Below, piece after piece: positions 8,432-17,437 of a stretch of 64,000 nucleotides of DNA. The stretch's first letter is position 1; the number at the start of each line of letters is the position of its first letter. Both the position numbers and the translations under genes were made by a program. Origin of the DNA: CALKHT01 sp964511575 (GTDB lineage: Bacteria; Planctomycetota; Phycisphaerae; Phycisphaerales; Phycisphaeraceae); contig CAZEFM010000002.1 in assembly GCA_964511575.1 (NCBI GenBank), positions 51,656-115,655 on the forward strand, in the 5' to 3' direction. Under the pieces are notes generated by a model. It was not told where the DNA came from, made no database searches, and was given only the letters and a program-made list of their open reading frames with translations.

Positions 8432-9301
8432 TCACGATTCACGCGCCGGCTCATGCGGCGGCCTCATCCTGAACGCAGCCCCGTCCGTTTCGCTGACGCA
8501 TGGCCAACGATCCTCAACGGCAGCAGGTGGCCGACTTTTGCGCGCAATCAGCCCGTGCACCACCCCGGGCATGAACAGCTTGAGCCAGTCGACAATGCGG
8601 TGATGTCGCGGCACCACCAGTTCCAGTCGCGGGCGATCCAGCAGTTGCACCATTCGTTTGGCAACGTAGTCGCACGGCAGGGCGTGCTTGCGCATCTGAA
8701 CGCCAAGGTTCTGATAGCTCGGCTCATCAAAAAACGGGGTGCTGACGATGCCCGGCTGCACGTAGCTGAAGCGGATGTTGCGATCGCCGTACTCCGCCGC
8801 GAGCGTTTGCGTCAGGCTCAGCAGCGCCGCCTTGGCAGCCGAGTAACCGCAGTGCCCCCACGGGCCGACCTTCGCCGCGATCGACCCAACGTTAATTACA
8901 TGACCCCGGCGACGCTCGACCATTCCCGGCAGGATCGCCCGGATCATCTGCACCGCCGCAAAGTAATGCACCTGCATCAGCCGCTGCATCTCCGTCTGTC
9001 GCTGATCCAGAAACATTCGCAGAATGCCGTAACCCGCGGCATGGATCAACACGTCCGCCGGCCCGTGCTCTCGCAGAATGTCGCCCATCGCAGGCTCGAT
9101 CGCCGTGGCATCCGACAGATCCAGCGGATACGGCGTGCTGGGCGCAAACGGCGCAAGTGCCGCAGCCACCTCGGCCAGCTTGTCCTCCCGCCGGGCAATC
9201 AGCACGGTGCGGTACCCCCGTCGCGCCAGACGTGCCGCCGTCGACGCCCCCAGCCCGCTGGATGCCCCCGTAATCAGCGCCAGTCGTCGTTCCTCACCCA
9301 C
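8432..9301 (-). CDS. Short-chain dehydrogenase/reductase (classical SDR)
   Basis: 289 residues from GTG 9301. GGAGG lies 7 bases before this codon, which decides the start over the upstream GTGs at 9304 and 9343. Features: Rossmann motif TGASSGLG near the N-terminus, NAG-equivalent HAAGYG, catalytic Ser in NVGSIAA, and YSAAK with the catalytic Tyr and Lys. The C-terminal extension (MPGVVHGLIA) resembles the membrane-associated DltE/YqjQ-like SDRs. The substrate cannot be told from sequence. Confidence 0.88.
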   Translation of the reverse strand: MGEERRLALITGASSGLGASTAARLARRGYRTVLIARREDKLAEVAAALAPFAPSTPYPLDLSDATAIEPAMGDILREHGPADVLIHAAGYGILRMFLDQRQTEMQRLMQVHYFAAVQMIRAILPGMVERRRGHVINVGSIAAKVGPWGHCGYSAAKAALLSLTQTLAAEYGDRNIRFSYVQPGIVSTPFFDEPSYQNLGVQMRKHALPCDYVAKRMVQLLDRPRLELVVPRHHRIVDWLKLFMPGVVHGLIARKSRPPAAVEDRWPCVSETDGAAFRMRPPHEPARES

Positions 9302-9409
9302 CACCCTGCCTCCAACGACATGAATTGCCCCCGGGACACCCACCCGACGCTCGGTTCAGACCGCCAAACGACCTATGATAGTCGAAGTGGCTCAACAACA
9401 GGCATACCT

Positions 9410-10618
9410 ATGAAGTATCAGTACGGAAAATTTGAAGGCGACCCGTTCCCCACGCCCGACAGCCTCTTTCCCAGCGAACAGGTCGTCGAGTTCATCCTTC
9501 AGTACGGCCAACAGGCGCTCGACGCCATGGAACACATGGACGACGAGCAGGAGCAACAGATCATTCAGGAACTGATCGACGCCGGCCTGCTGGAAAAGGA
9601 CGAATCGACCGGGCAACTGCGGCTGACACCGCGCATGGTCCGCGGCATCCAGCATCGCTCGCTGCTGGACATCTTTCAGGGGCTGCACACCGGCAGCCGC
9701 GAGGGCCACCTCACGCTCAACCCCGGCCGAAGCGATGAACGCTCCGAAGGCACCAAGCCGTATCAGTTCGGCGACAAGCTCAGCGAACTCGATCTCGGCG
9801 CCACGCTCCGCAACGCCATCCGTCGTACAGCAGGCACACCGGCTGCTCCAACGCCTGCCGGTTCCCGTCCGCGTCCCAACGCCTTTCCCATCCACCTGCA
9901 CACGGACGACTTCGAACTCCACCTCACCGAAGGGCAAAGCGACGTCGCCATGTGCATGCTCATCGACATGTCCGGCTCGATGATGCGCTGGGGCCGCTTC
10001 TATCAGGCCAAACGCGTCGCCCTCGGCATGGCGGAACTGATGCGCACCCGCTTTCCCCAGGACACCATCGACTTCGTCGGCTTCTACTCCATGGCGAACG
10101 TCATCGCCGAACGCGATCTGCCACTGGTCATGCCCAAGCCGATCAGTGTGCGTGACTACCAGGTGCGACTGCGCATCCCACTCGAGCAGGCACAGGCCGA
10201 ACCGCAGCGCGTCCCACAGCATTTCACCAATCTGCAGATGGGCTTGCGTCTCGCGCGTCAGGTGCTCAACCGGCGCGGCGCTGCCAACAAGGTCATCTTC
10301 ATCATCACCGATGGTCAACCCACCGCCCACGTCGAAACGACGGCAGGCGGCGTCGAAATGCTCTACCTGCTCTACCCGCCCACCGAACAGACCAGCACGG
10401 TTACGCTCAAGGAGGCGCTGCGCTGCCAGCAGCAGGGCATCCGACTGGCGACGTTCGCCCTCGTCGAGGACTACTGGGGCATGGATTGGGTCGGCTTCGT
10501 CGACCAGCTCACCCGCCTCACCCGAGGCATCGCCTACTACTGCTCCAGCGATGACCTGACCAGCACCGTTATCGAAAGCTACCTCAACGGGAAGAAGAGC
10601 AAGAGCATCGCCCGATGA
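9410..10618 (+). CDS. von Willebrand factor A (VWA) domain protein
   Basis: 402 residues starting at ATG 9410; the much longer open frame upstream runs antisense through the SDR gene. The N-terminal 100 residues are acidic and helical (LDAMEHMDDEQEQQIIQELI). A VWA fold begins near residue 175 with the MIDAS motif DMSGSM, a threonine in HFTNLQ and FIITDGQPTAH. Proteins of this kind usually work with a MoxR-type AAA ATPase, but none is adjacent here. TATGAT at 9374-9379 is a possible -10. Confidence 0.85.
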   Translation: MKYQYGKFEGDPFPTPDSLFPSEQVVEFILQYGQQALDAMEHMDDEQEQQIIQELIDAGLLEKDESTGQLRLTPRMVRGIQHRSLLDIFQGLHTGSREGHLTLNPGRSDERSEGTKPYQFGDKLSELDLGATLRNAIRRTAGTPAAPTPAGSRPRPNAFPIHLHTDDFELHLTEGQSDVAMCMLIDMSGSMMRWGRFYQAKRVALGMAELMRTRFPQDTIDFVGFYSMANVIAERDLPLVMPKPISVRDYQVRLRIPLEQAQAEPQRVPQHFTNLQMGLRLARQVLNRRGAANKVIFIITDGQPTAHVETTAGGVEMLYLLYPPTEQTSTVTLKEALRCQQQGIRLATFALVEDYWGMDWVGFVDQLTRLTRGIAYYCSSDDLTSTVIESYLNGKKSKSIAR

Positions 10619-10666
10619 AGTCGCCGCCTGGATGCCCACACGCCGGATGCACCCGTTGCCTGCAGG

Positions 10667-10675
10667 TGCTATGCT
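10667..10675 (+). promoter_or_regulatory. Extended -10 element (TGCTATGCT)
   Basis: TGnTATGCT form, ending 9 bases before the ATG of the metallo-beta-lactamase gene at 10685. Transcription would start only a few bases before, or at, the start codon, suggesting a very short or leaderless mRNA. Inference from motif only. Confidence 0.3.
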
Positions 10676-10684
10676 GATCGAACG

Positions 10685-11335
10685 ATGAGTGAGTTGCTTG
10701 TGAAGACGTTCACGCTCGGGCCGTGGGCGACCAACTGTTATGTCGTCGCGGTGGGGCGGTGGTGCTGGATCGTGGATGCGAGCTTTGATCCCGAGCCGAT
10801 GCTCGACTGGATCGAGCAGCAGGGCATGACGCCTCTCCAGGTCGTGCTGACACACGCCCATGTCGATCACATCGCGGGGCTGCCCCAGGTGCGCCAGCGA
10901 TGGCCCGAGATCCCCATCGTCATCCACGAAGCCGAACGCAACTTCCCCGGCGACACCGCCCTCAACCTGTCCATCATGCTCGCGGATCCGGTCGTCGCGC
11001 CCGACCCAACCACCACGTTGAAGCATGGCGATACACTGACACTCACCCCTCCCGACGATCCGGCAGGCGCGGTGAGGTTCGAGGTACGCCACACGCCCGG
11101 CCACAGCCCCGGCGGCATCTGCCTCTATCAGCCCGATCACAACCTCGCCATCGTCGGCGACACCCTCTTCAACAACTCCATCGGCCGATACGACTTCCCC
11201 ACATCCAACGGCACGCAACTGTTCCAGTCCATCCGCGAACAACTGCTCACCCTGCCCGAGACAACCCGCATTCTCCCGGGACACGGCCCGGAAACCACCA
11301 TCGCTCAGGAACGGCAGACCAACCCTTACCTTTGA
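10685..11335 (+). CDS. Metallo-beta-lactamase-fold hydrolase (glyoxalase II-like)
   Basis: 216 residues. Zinc ligands are all visible: THAHVDH (56-62), the HTPGHS histidine, VGDTLF aspartate and LPGHGP histidine. The compact length and the spacing of motifs fit the YcbL/GloB-like subgroup, which hydrolyses thioesters such as S-lactoylglutathione analogues. The natural substrate is not evident. No near upstream ribosome-binding site is clear. Confidence 0.88.
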   Translation: MSELLVKTFTLGPWATNCYVVAVGRWCWIVDASFDPEPMLDWIEQQGMTPLQVVLTHAHVDHIAGLPQVRQRWPEIPIVIHEAERNFPGDTALNLSIMLADPVVAPDPTTTLKHGDTLTLTPPDDPAGAVRFEVRHTPGHSPGGICLYQPDHNLAIVGDTLFNNSIGRYDFPTSNGTQLFQSIREQLLTLPETTRILPGHGPETTIAQERQTNPYL

Positions 11336-11464
11336 CCGCAACGTCATCGCAATCCTCGCCCCGGAACCGTGGCTCCACTTCCAGACAAAGGCGCAGCCCG
11401 CCATGACAGCGAGCCGCGCCCTGAGGTTAAACGTTCGTAGCAGCTGAAAGAACCAGCTTCACCT

Positions 11465-13744
11465 TCATCGCTGCTGTCGTTGCTGCTGCTCTTGCAGCAT
11501 CCGATACTCCACATTCTGACCGTTGCGCAACAGACTCTGTCCCATCAGAATCGCCTGCCCGCCCGATGTACCGACGATCTGAACCTGCCGGTCCAGTTCC
11601 AGCGTGTAGATCTGACCATCCTCGCTCTGGAAGCGAATCTGATCCTGATCCACCTGCTGAATCTGGCCACGCAGCGAGATCGCCTGTCCCTGCTGAATCT
11701 GTCGGCTGGGCTGCAACTGCACCGGTTGCCCGTTCTGGCGGATGTCATCCATCAGCAGGCCGACCTGTCCGTTCTGGAACACCTGAATCTGGCCGCGCAT
11801 GCCGATCTGGGCCGTGTACTGCCGACCCTGCTGGTCCTGCAACTGAATGCGTGTCTGGTTCTGCTGCTGCTCGGCATGCTGGATCTGCGCCTGAATCTGT
11901 TGCTGTTGCGACTGTTCCTGCTGACCCTGCTGGAAACCATAGGTCTGCCAATCATCGCCCTGCATCTGGCCGCGACGCGACTGCATCTGCTGCTGCAACT
12001 GCTGCACATCCTGGCGACGAATGCGCTGACCATCGCGATACACATCGTCCGCCAGCAGCAACGCCCGACCATCCGGTGCGATGTAGAGGCGCACCGTTTC
12101 AGGCAACTGCACCTGGTACTGGCGTCCATCCTGCCCGCGAACCTCCAGCCGTGTCCAGCCGTTCTGCTGCTGAACATCTTCAACATTGGCACGCATCTCC
12201 ACGCCCGGATACTGCTGTGATCGCCGCATCATCATCTCGCGCTGCTGCATCGACTGCTGATCGCGATACTGCTGTTGCGGAAACTGCTGTGGCTGCTCCT
12301 GCCACTGCTGACGATAACGCTGCTGTTGTTGCCACTGCGTGTCATCGCGGAACGGCTGGTCGCGGTATGGAGGCTCACGATAGTCGCGATACTGTTGATC
12401 ACGATACTGTGGCTCGCGATACTCCCGGTACTGCTGTTCCCGATATTGCGGGTCGCGATACTGCTGCTGAAACTGTTGCTGATCGCGGTATTGCTGTTGG
12501 CCGCGGAACTGCTGCTGACCGGGAAAAGCGAACACCTGCGTGTCGCCCCAGTACTGATTGATCTGCTGGGCAATGCGCGGGTCACCGAGATCCGTCGCTT
12601 CGCTGATCCGCGGCGCCTGTGCCAGCGTCTGTGCCGCCACATCCACATGAAACGCCTGCCGGCGCGTGTCCAACTGCAGCGCCTGGAACGGCACCGCCAC
12701 AATCTCCTGTCGTGCCCAGCCGTTCACATCGACCAGCGCATACGTCACCCGTCCCTGCCGCAGGTCGAGAGCCAGATCGCTGATCTCACCCGCGGTGTCG
12801 TTGTTCTGATCGATCACCTTACGGCCTCGCAACTCGCTCACGCGGTACATCCACATATCCCGCTCAGCCATGCCGCGCATCGCGGTGTCCTGCCGCATGC
12901 CGTCCTGCCGCATCTCCGCGCCGCTGCCCTCATCATCCCCGCGATACCCCCAACGTACTTCGCGATCGGTGGGGCGTTCCTGCTGGATGTCGACGCCGCC
13001 GCCTTGGTCATACTCGCGATATCCCCACCGCACCTCGCGGTCGATGGGACCATCCTGCCCGTACGGATCCTGGCCATACGGCGACTGGCCGAACCGCTGA
13101 TCCTGCTGATAGCGCACGTCGTAGTCACGATCGCGGTACGGGTCCTGCCGTCCACCGAACGCCGCGCCACTGCCCTGTCCCTGCGTGCCGCGCTGCTGCC
13201 AGCCCGATCGCAGCGACTGCCCCTGCGGCTGATGGCCCGAATTGCCCGTGTACTGCATCGGGTGAGGCCAGCGATCCGCATCGATCGCGTACTGCCGTTC
13301 AAACTGCTGCTGGCTCACGTTCGTCAGCAGAACATCCTCATCCTCTGCAAACCGCAGCGTTTGAGGCGGCAGCGCATGGAAACGCTGCGCCATCCCGAGG
13401 AATCCGCCGCTGCCCACCACCACGTAAGCAATGTCACCATCCGGCTGACTGATGACCACATCATGCACCTCGCCCAGCGACTGGCCCTGCATCGTCTGCA
13501 CATCGGTTCCGATCAGGTCAGCCGCTCGCACGACGTTCACCTGCTGTTGCAGCCGTCGTTCGCGTTGGGTCATCGAGCGTTGCCCGGTTTGTCGCTGCCC
13601 GATGCGTGAGGAACGATCCTGGGTGAACCCCTCACGCTGGTAGCGTGACGTCTCCCAATCCTCCTGATACTGCTGCGCGGGCAGCGCATTGGCCAGAAAC
13701 ATTCCGCCGGTGGCGATCACCAGCACCGTCGTCGTTCGTCTCAT
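11465..13744 (-). CDS. Secreted PRC-barrel protein with glutamine/tyrosine-rich repeats and three C-terminal modules
   Basis: 759 residues from ATG 13744, preceded by AGGAG. A signal peptide covers about 1-24 (ALPA|QQ). A PRC-barrel domain lies at about 50-120 (RAADLIGTDVQ, GEVHDVVIS), a second at about 305-375 (VSELRGRKVIDQ, GEISDLALDL, YALVDVNGW). Between and after them are Gln-, Tyr- and Arg-rich repeats, densest as YRDQQYRDYREPQ-type units near 420-480. The C-terminal part has three diverged copies of a 45-residue module, each ending ...DGQRI / NGQPV / NGQNV. PRC-barrels bind RNA or photosystem parts or act as generic scaffolds; here export and low complexity suggest an envelope role. The open frame continues to 15403 but only as antisense of other genes. 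Confidence 0.82.
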   Translation of the reverse strand: MRRTTTVLVIATGGMFLANALPAQQYQEDWETSRYQREGFTQDRSSRIGQRQTGQRSMTQRERRLQQQVNVVRAADLIGTDVQTMQGQSLGEVHDVVISQPDGDIAYVVVGSGGFLGMAQRFHALPPQTLRFAEDEDVLLTNVSQQQFERQYAIDADRWPHPMQYTGNSGHQPQGQSLRSGWQQRGTQGQGSGAAFGGRQDPYRDRDYDVRYQQDQRFGQSPYGQDPYGQDGPIDREVRWGYREYDQGGGVDIQQERPTDREVRWGYRGDDEGSGAEMRQDGMRQDTAMRGMAERDMWMYRVSELRGRKVIDQNNDTAGEISDLALDLRQGRVTYALVDVNGWARQEIVAVPFQALQLDTRRQAFHVDVAAQTLAQAPRISEATDLGDPRIAQQINQYWGDTQVFAFPGQQQFRGQQQYRDQQQFQQQYRDPQYREQQYREYREPQYRDQQYRDYREPPYRDQPFRDDTQWQQQQRYRQQWQEQPQQFPQQQYRDQQSMQQREMMMRRSQQYPGVEMRANVEDVQQQNGWTRLEVRGQDGRQYQVQLPETVRLYIAPDGRALLLADDVYRDGQRIRRQDVQQLQQQMQSRRGQMQGDDWQTYGFQQGQQEQSQQQQIQAQIQHAEQQQNQTRIQLQDQQGRQYTAQIGMRGQIQVFQNGQVGLLMDDIRQNGQPVQLQPSRQIQQGQAISLRGQIQQVDQDQIRFQSEDGQIYTLELDRQVQIVGTSGGQAILMGQSLLRNGQNVEYRMLQEQQQRQQR

Positions 13745-13953
13745 CGCTCCACTCCTGTTGGTTCGGTCGATCCGCCCCGGCAACCTCACCGAAGCTTCAC
13801 TTATGCCTGTGGCAGTCCTGTTCGCGGTATTCGAGTATGCGGGTCGCTGCCTCAAGGGTCGATCCGGAGGTTGCGAGCGTTCGCCTCCGATGAATGCTGG
13901 AAGCGGGATCGGCGGATCGCCGACCCGTATGCCGATCCGCACATCGGGGAATT

Positions 13954-13982
13954 TCGACAGCTTGGCGCGCCAGCGGTATCCT
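13954..13982 (+). promoter_or_regulatory. Putative sigma-70 promoter for ferritin gene
   Basis: TCGACA (13954-13959), a 17-base spacer, and TATCCT (13977-13982) lie 60 bases upstream of the ferritin ATG, inside the 297-base region shared with the divergent PRC-barrel gene. No Fur-like palindrome was recognised. Confidence 0.4.
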
Positions 13983-14041
13983 TTGGGACGGGCCGCCTGC
14001 CGCCCCAACGCGCCGCAACTTTGAACCTCAAGGACGATCCC

Positions 14042-14554
14042 ATGCTCGATAAGCGAATGCAGGACGCACTGAACAAACAAATCAATCATGAGATGGCCGC
14101 CGCCTACAACTACCTCGCCATGGCGGCACATTTCGAAGCTCGGAACCTCTCCGGCTTCGCCACCTGGATGCACCACCAGCGTGCCGAGGAACTCACCCAC
14201 GCCCAGAAGCTCATCCAGTACGTTCTGGATCGCGGCGGGCAGGTCGAACTGTCCGGCATCGAAAAGCCCCGTACTGACTACGACTCCCCCCAAGCCGTCT
14301 TCGCCAAGGCGCTGGAACTGGAGAAGCTCAACACACGCACCATCAACGAGCTGTATGAACTGGCGCTCGAGCTGCGCGACTACGCCACCCAAAGCGCCTT
14401 GAAGTGGTTCATCGATGAGCAGGTCGAGGAAGAGAAGAGCATGGACGAGGTCATCGCATTGCTCGAACTCGCCCGGGACAACCCCAGCGCTTTGCTGCTG
14501 CTGAACAACCAGCTCGGCGCCCGGCAACCCGAAGCCGAAACTTCCGCACAATAG
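14042..14554 (+). CDS. ftnA: Bacterial non-haem ferritin
   Basis: Iron storage protein forming 24-mers; oxidises Fe(II) at a dinuclear centre and stores it as mineral. 170 residues. All site residues known from E. coli FtnA are at the same numbers here: Glu17, Glu50, His53, Glu94 and Gln127 for the A/B sites, and Glu49, Glu126, Glu129, Glu130 for the C site. ATG at 14042 is the natural start (MLDKRMQDAL); the frame upstream is non-homologous. Confidence 0.95.
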   Translation: MLDKRMQDALNKQINHEMAAAYNYLAMAAHFEARNLSGFATWMHHQRAEELTHAQKLIQYVLDRGGQVELSGIEKPRTDYDSPQAVFAKALELEKLNTRTINELYELALELRDYATQSALKWFIDEQVEEEKSMDEVIALLELARDNPSALLLLNNQLGARQPEAETSAQ

Positions 14555-14638
14555 CACACCTTCGCGCCGAACCGCCGCTCGATGTGCTGACGATAATGTT
14601 GCTTTCGTGTCCGATCGTTCCTCTGTTTCCGGTGCTCT

Positions 14639-16156
14639 ATGTCGACCGCGTACACCACTCTCATCGATCATGTTCAGCAGGCTTCGCTGCTTGGCAGCAC
14701 GGCATCGCTCCTCGCATGGGACCAGGAGGTGATGATGCCACCCGGCGGCGTGGCGTACCGCGCCCGACAGCTCGCCCAGCTTGCGAAGATGCGGCACGCC
14801 CTCTTCATCGAACCGATCATCGGCGAGTCGCTTGCCGCATGCGAACAGGACAGCGAGCTTCTTGCGGACCCGTTGTCGCCCGCCGCGGTGAACGTGCGGG
14901 TGATTCGCCGGGAGTACGACCGTGCGACGAAACTGCCCGCCTCGCTGGTGGAGGAGATCGCCCGCACGACCAGCGTTGCCAAGCATCACTGGGCTGAAGC
15001 GCGCAAGACGAACGACTACGCCCGATTCGCCCCTTGGCTGACCAAGCTGATCGAGCTGTCGCGGCGCAAGGCGGAGTGCTACGGCTGGGCCGACGACGGC
15101 GAACCGTGGGATGCGCTGGCGGACGGTTACGAACCCGGCTGCACCGCGCGATACGTCAGCTCGGTCTTCACACCGTTGCGGCAGCGTCTCGTCACGCTCA
15201 TTCAGGACATCGCCGGCAGCACAAAGAAACCCAGCGATCGCTTCATTCGCATGAAGCTGCCCATCCCGGCACAGGAGCAGTTCGTGCGCGCGGTCGTGTC
15301 GCAGTTCGGCTTCGATTTCAACCGCGGCCGACTCGACCTTTCCACCCATCCCTTCTGCAGTGGTACGAATCGTGACGATGTGCGCATGACGACGCGGTTC
15401 CATGATGACAATCTCCTGGACGCGTTAGGCTCAACGATGCACGAAAGCGGGCACGGCATCTACAACCAGAATCTGCCCGGCGATGAGCACACCGACACCC
15501 CGATGGGGCGGTCGGTCTCCCTGGCGATCCACGAAAGCCAGAGCCGCATGTGGGAGAATCAGGTCGGCCGATCGCAGGCGTTCTGGCGCTGGTGCTATCC
15601 GAAGCTGCGTGAGTATTTCGGCGACGCGGTGAAGGACCTGAGCGAAGCCGAGGTATACGGCGCCGCCAACCTTGTGGAGCCGAACCTGATTCGCGTTGAA
15701 GCGGACGAAGCGACGTACAACCTGCACATCATGGTGCGCTTCGAACTGGAGCGGGCGATGATGAACGGCAGCGTCACCACCGATGACCTTCCCGCGGCAT
15801 GGAACGAGAAGTACCGCGACTATCTCAACGTCGAAGTACCCGATGATCGGCGTGGCTGCCTGCAGGACATTCACTGGTCCATGGGAGCAATCGGCTACTT
15901 CCCAACGTACACGCTGGGCAACCTCTATGCCGCCCAGTTCTTCGAAAAGGCGACGGCTGACCTGCCGGGCCTCGAAGATCAGTTCGCCGCGGGCGCGTTC
16001 GGCTCACTGAAGCAATGGCTCGTCGACAACATCCACAGTCAGGGCATGCGCTACGACTCCGAACCGTTGTGCCAGCACGTGACCGGCCAACCACTCTCCG
16101 CCGACCCGCTGATGCGCCACCTGGAAAACAAACTCCGCCCACTGTACGGCATTTGA
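14639..16156 (+). CDS. M32 family metallocarboxypeptidase (Taq carboxypeptidase type)
   Basis: 505 residues, the family's normal length. Removes C-terminal amino acids from peptides. The zinc-binding motif MHESGHG at about 268-272 is followed by HESQSRMWENQVGRS, which supplies the third ligand. The M32 signature HPFCSGTNRDDVRMTTR and the C-terminal IRVEADEATYNLHI region are also present. It starts 84 bases after ferritin and is probably an independent unit. Confidence 0.93.
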   Translation: MSTAYTTLIDHVQQASLLGSTASLLAWDQEVMMPPGGVAYRARQLAQLAKMRHALFIEPIIGESLAACEQDSELLADPLSPAAVNVRVIRREYDRATKLPASLVEEIARTTSVAKHHWAEARKTNDYARFAPWLTKLIELSRRKAECYGWADDGEPWDALADGYEPGCTARYVSSVFTPLRQRLVTLIQDIAGSTKKPSDRFIRMKLPIPAQEQFVRAVVSQFGFDFNRGRLDLSTHPFCSGTNRDDVRMTTRFHDDNLLDALGSTMHESGHGIYNQNLPGDEHTDTPMGRSVSLAIHESQSRMWENQVGRSQAFWRWCYPKLREYFGDAVKDLSEAEVYGAANLVEPNLIRVEADEATYNLHIMVRFELERAMMNGSVTTDDLPAAWNEKYRDYLNVEVPDDRRGCLQDIHWSMGAIGYFPTYTLGNLYAAQFFEKATADLPGLEDQFAAGAFGSLKQWLVDNIHSQGMRYDSEPLCQHVTGQPLSADPLMRHLENKLRPLYGI

Positions 16157-16158
16157 GC

Positions 16159-16186
16159 TTGACCTTGCCACGGGCGGTGCGAGAAT
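16159..16186 (+). promoter_or_regulatory. Putative promoter of toxin-antitoxin pair
   Basis: TTGACC (16159-16164), 16-base spacer, GAGAAT (16181-16186). The -35 starts 2 bases after the carboxypeptidase stop, and the antitoxin ATG is 31 bases past the -10. Confidence 0.35.
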
Positions 16187-16217
16187 GATGGTGACGGTTC
16201 CGTGCGGAAGCGATGAC

Positions 16218-16436
16218 ATGAGCCAACCTTCCATATTCGATTTAAGTCCCGCTGAGAAGCTCCAGCTCGTCGAGGATCTGTGGGACGACCTTGCCGCGAC
16301 TCCCGAAGCGGTGCCTCTGCATGACTGGCAGCGTGAAGAACTGGCGCGACGACGCGCCAATCTTCTGCGGCATCCAGCGACGGCGACTTCCTGGGATGAC
16401 GTTCTGAAACGGGTGCGGAACCGTCATGTCGGTTGA
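16218..16436 (+). CDS. Addiction-module antitoxin, RelB/StbD-like (TIGR02574 type)
   Basis: 72 residues. The N-terminal LSPAEKLQLVEDLWDDLA is the typical start of the addiction-module component family, followed by a charged central helix (WQREELARRRA) and TSWDDVLKRVR at the C-terminus. It overlaps the toxin gene by 11 bases. ATG at 16218 follows an upstream in-frame ATG at 16185 that would add non-homologous residues. It should neutralise the toxin and repress the operon. Confidence 0.85.
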   Translation: MSQPSIFDLSPAEKLQLVEDLWDDLAATPEAVPLHDWQREELARRRANLLRHPATATSWDDVLKRVRNRHVG

Positions 16437-16731
16437 GATCATCGTCGCTCCTGAAGTTGAGCTTGACCTCGCTGAAGCGTATGCATGGTACGAGCAGCGC
16501 CGCAACGGACTGGGCGAAGAGTTTCTCAGTTGTGTGGATGCGTGCATCCAGTCCATCCGTCGCTATCCCAGAAGCTACAGCATCATTCATGAATCATTTC
16601 GTCGTGCCCTCGTTCGACGTTTCCCATACACGGTTTTCTACGAGTTCGCTGATCAGCGTGTCACGGTGTATGCGATTCTCCACGCGGCACGTGATCCATC
16701 GAAATGGCGCACGAGACTACCCGAGCAGTGA
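16426..16731 (+). CDS. ParE/RelE superfamily toxin
   Basis: 101 residues. Family features: N-terminal IIVAPEVELDLAEAYAWYE, a helical FLSCVDACIQSIRRYP and the C-terminal RRFPYTVFYEFADQRVTVYAILHAARDP core of the RelE/ParE fold. It overlaps the antitoxin by 11 bases in another frame. Whether it acts on ribosome-bound mRNA or on gyrase cannot be told; the FPYTVFYE/YAILHAARDP pattern is closest to ParE-type plasmid stabilisation proteins. Confidence 0.87.
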   Translation: MSVEIIVAPEVELDLAEAYAWYEQRRNGLGEEFLSCVDACIQSIRRYPRSYSIIHESFRRALVRRFPYTVFYEFADQRVTVYAILHAARDPSKWRTRLPEQ

Positions 16732-16734
16732 AAT

Positions 16735-17376
16735 TCACGTGTAACTCGGGTCGGCGCGGACCTGCATTTTGCCTTGGTTTTCCTTGATCCAGATCAACTG
16801 CATCCGCTGCAGCGCGGTCAGTTCGTTGCGGTGCTCAAGGTACGTTTCCAGGTCCGCCCATTTGCCGCTGCGCTGCAGTTCGTTGAAGATTGATTGAGCT
16901 GTGGCGATCTGCGTGTCGCTCAGATGCAGTCGCAATCGGGCGTTGCGGTAGGCGAGCACCATCGTCCGCGGGGCGCAGTAGAGAAACTGCGAGATGGCGT
17001 AGGCCAATGTCAGCGGTCGGGCGATCACGCCAGCGACATGGGCGGCGCCGGTCAGTGGGGCGTCGGCGGAGAGAACGGAGCCGGCATAATCGCTCAAATC
17101 CCACAGCGACCTTGTCGAACGCATCCCCTCCACCAGCAGCAACACCATCGCGGCCCCTGCGATCCAATGGGCATACGCGACACGTCCGATGCCCCACGTG
17201 ACCATGATGCTCGCAGCGATCCACCAGACCAACCAATACGACAGAAACCACAGAATCGGCGTGCCAATGGCATACCCCACCGCAGCACCGATGCGCATGC
17301 GGTTGTAATGCAACAACCGTTCGCGAACGTCAACAGACTTGCGCGTCGGTCGGGATGCGTGGTCGATGGCGGGCAT
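16735..17376 (-). CDS. Membrane protein of unknown function
   Basis: 213 residues from ATG 17376, decided by GGAGG 6 bases upstream; the in-frame ATG at 17406 lacks such a site. Two adjacent hydrophobic segments at about 31-60 (GYAIGTPILWFLSYWLVWWI) and 62-85 are followed by an amphipathic region and a charged C-terminal helix bundle (LQRSGKWADLETYLEHRNEL). No family was recognised. It is convergent with the toxin gene, 4 bases away, and follows aspS on the same strand (61 bases), so it may share its transcript. Confidence 0.7.
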   Translation of the reverse strand: MPAIDHASRPTRKSVDVRERLLHYNRMRIGAAVGYAIGTPILWFLSYWLVWWIAASIMVTWGIGRVAYAHWIAGAAMVLLLVEGMRSTRSLWDLSDYAGSVLSADAPLTGAAHVAGVIARPLTLAYAISQFLYCAPRTMVLAYRNARLRLHLSDTQIATAQSIFNELQRSGKWADLETYLEHRNELTALQRMQLIWIKENQGKMQVRADPSYT

Positions 17377-17437
17377 GACGTCCTCCGGAAAGAAGGCTTG
17401 CATCAACGTGATGTCGATCGCGCAACGGCGATCTGCC

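Noticed and set aside
8414..9409. Upstream extension of the VWA protein frame
   Set aside because: It overlaps the SDR gene in antisense. The conserved-looking protein begins at 9410.
11465..12530. CRISPR-like repeats in the Q/Y/R-rich region
   Set aside because: The repeats are codon-level repeats inside a coding sequence with irregular spacing and no spacers.
13745..15403. Upstream extension of the PRC-barrel frame to 15403
   Set aside because: It runs antisense through ferritin and the M32 peptidase. The signal peptide and ribosome-binding site place the start at 13744.
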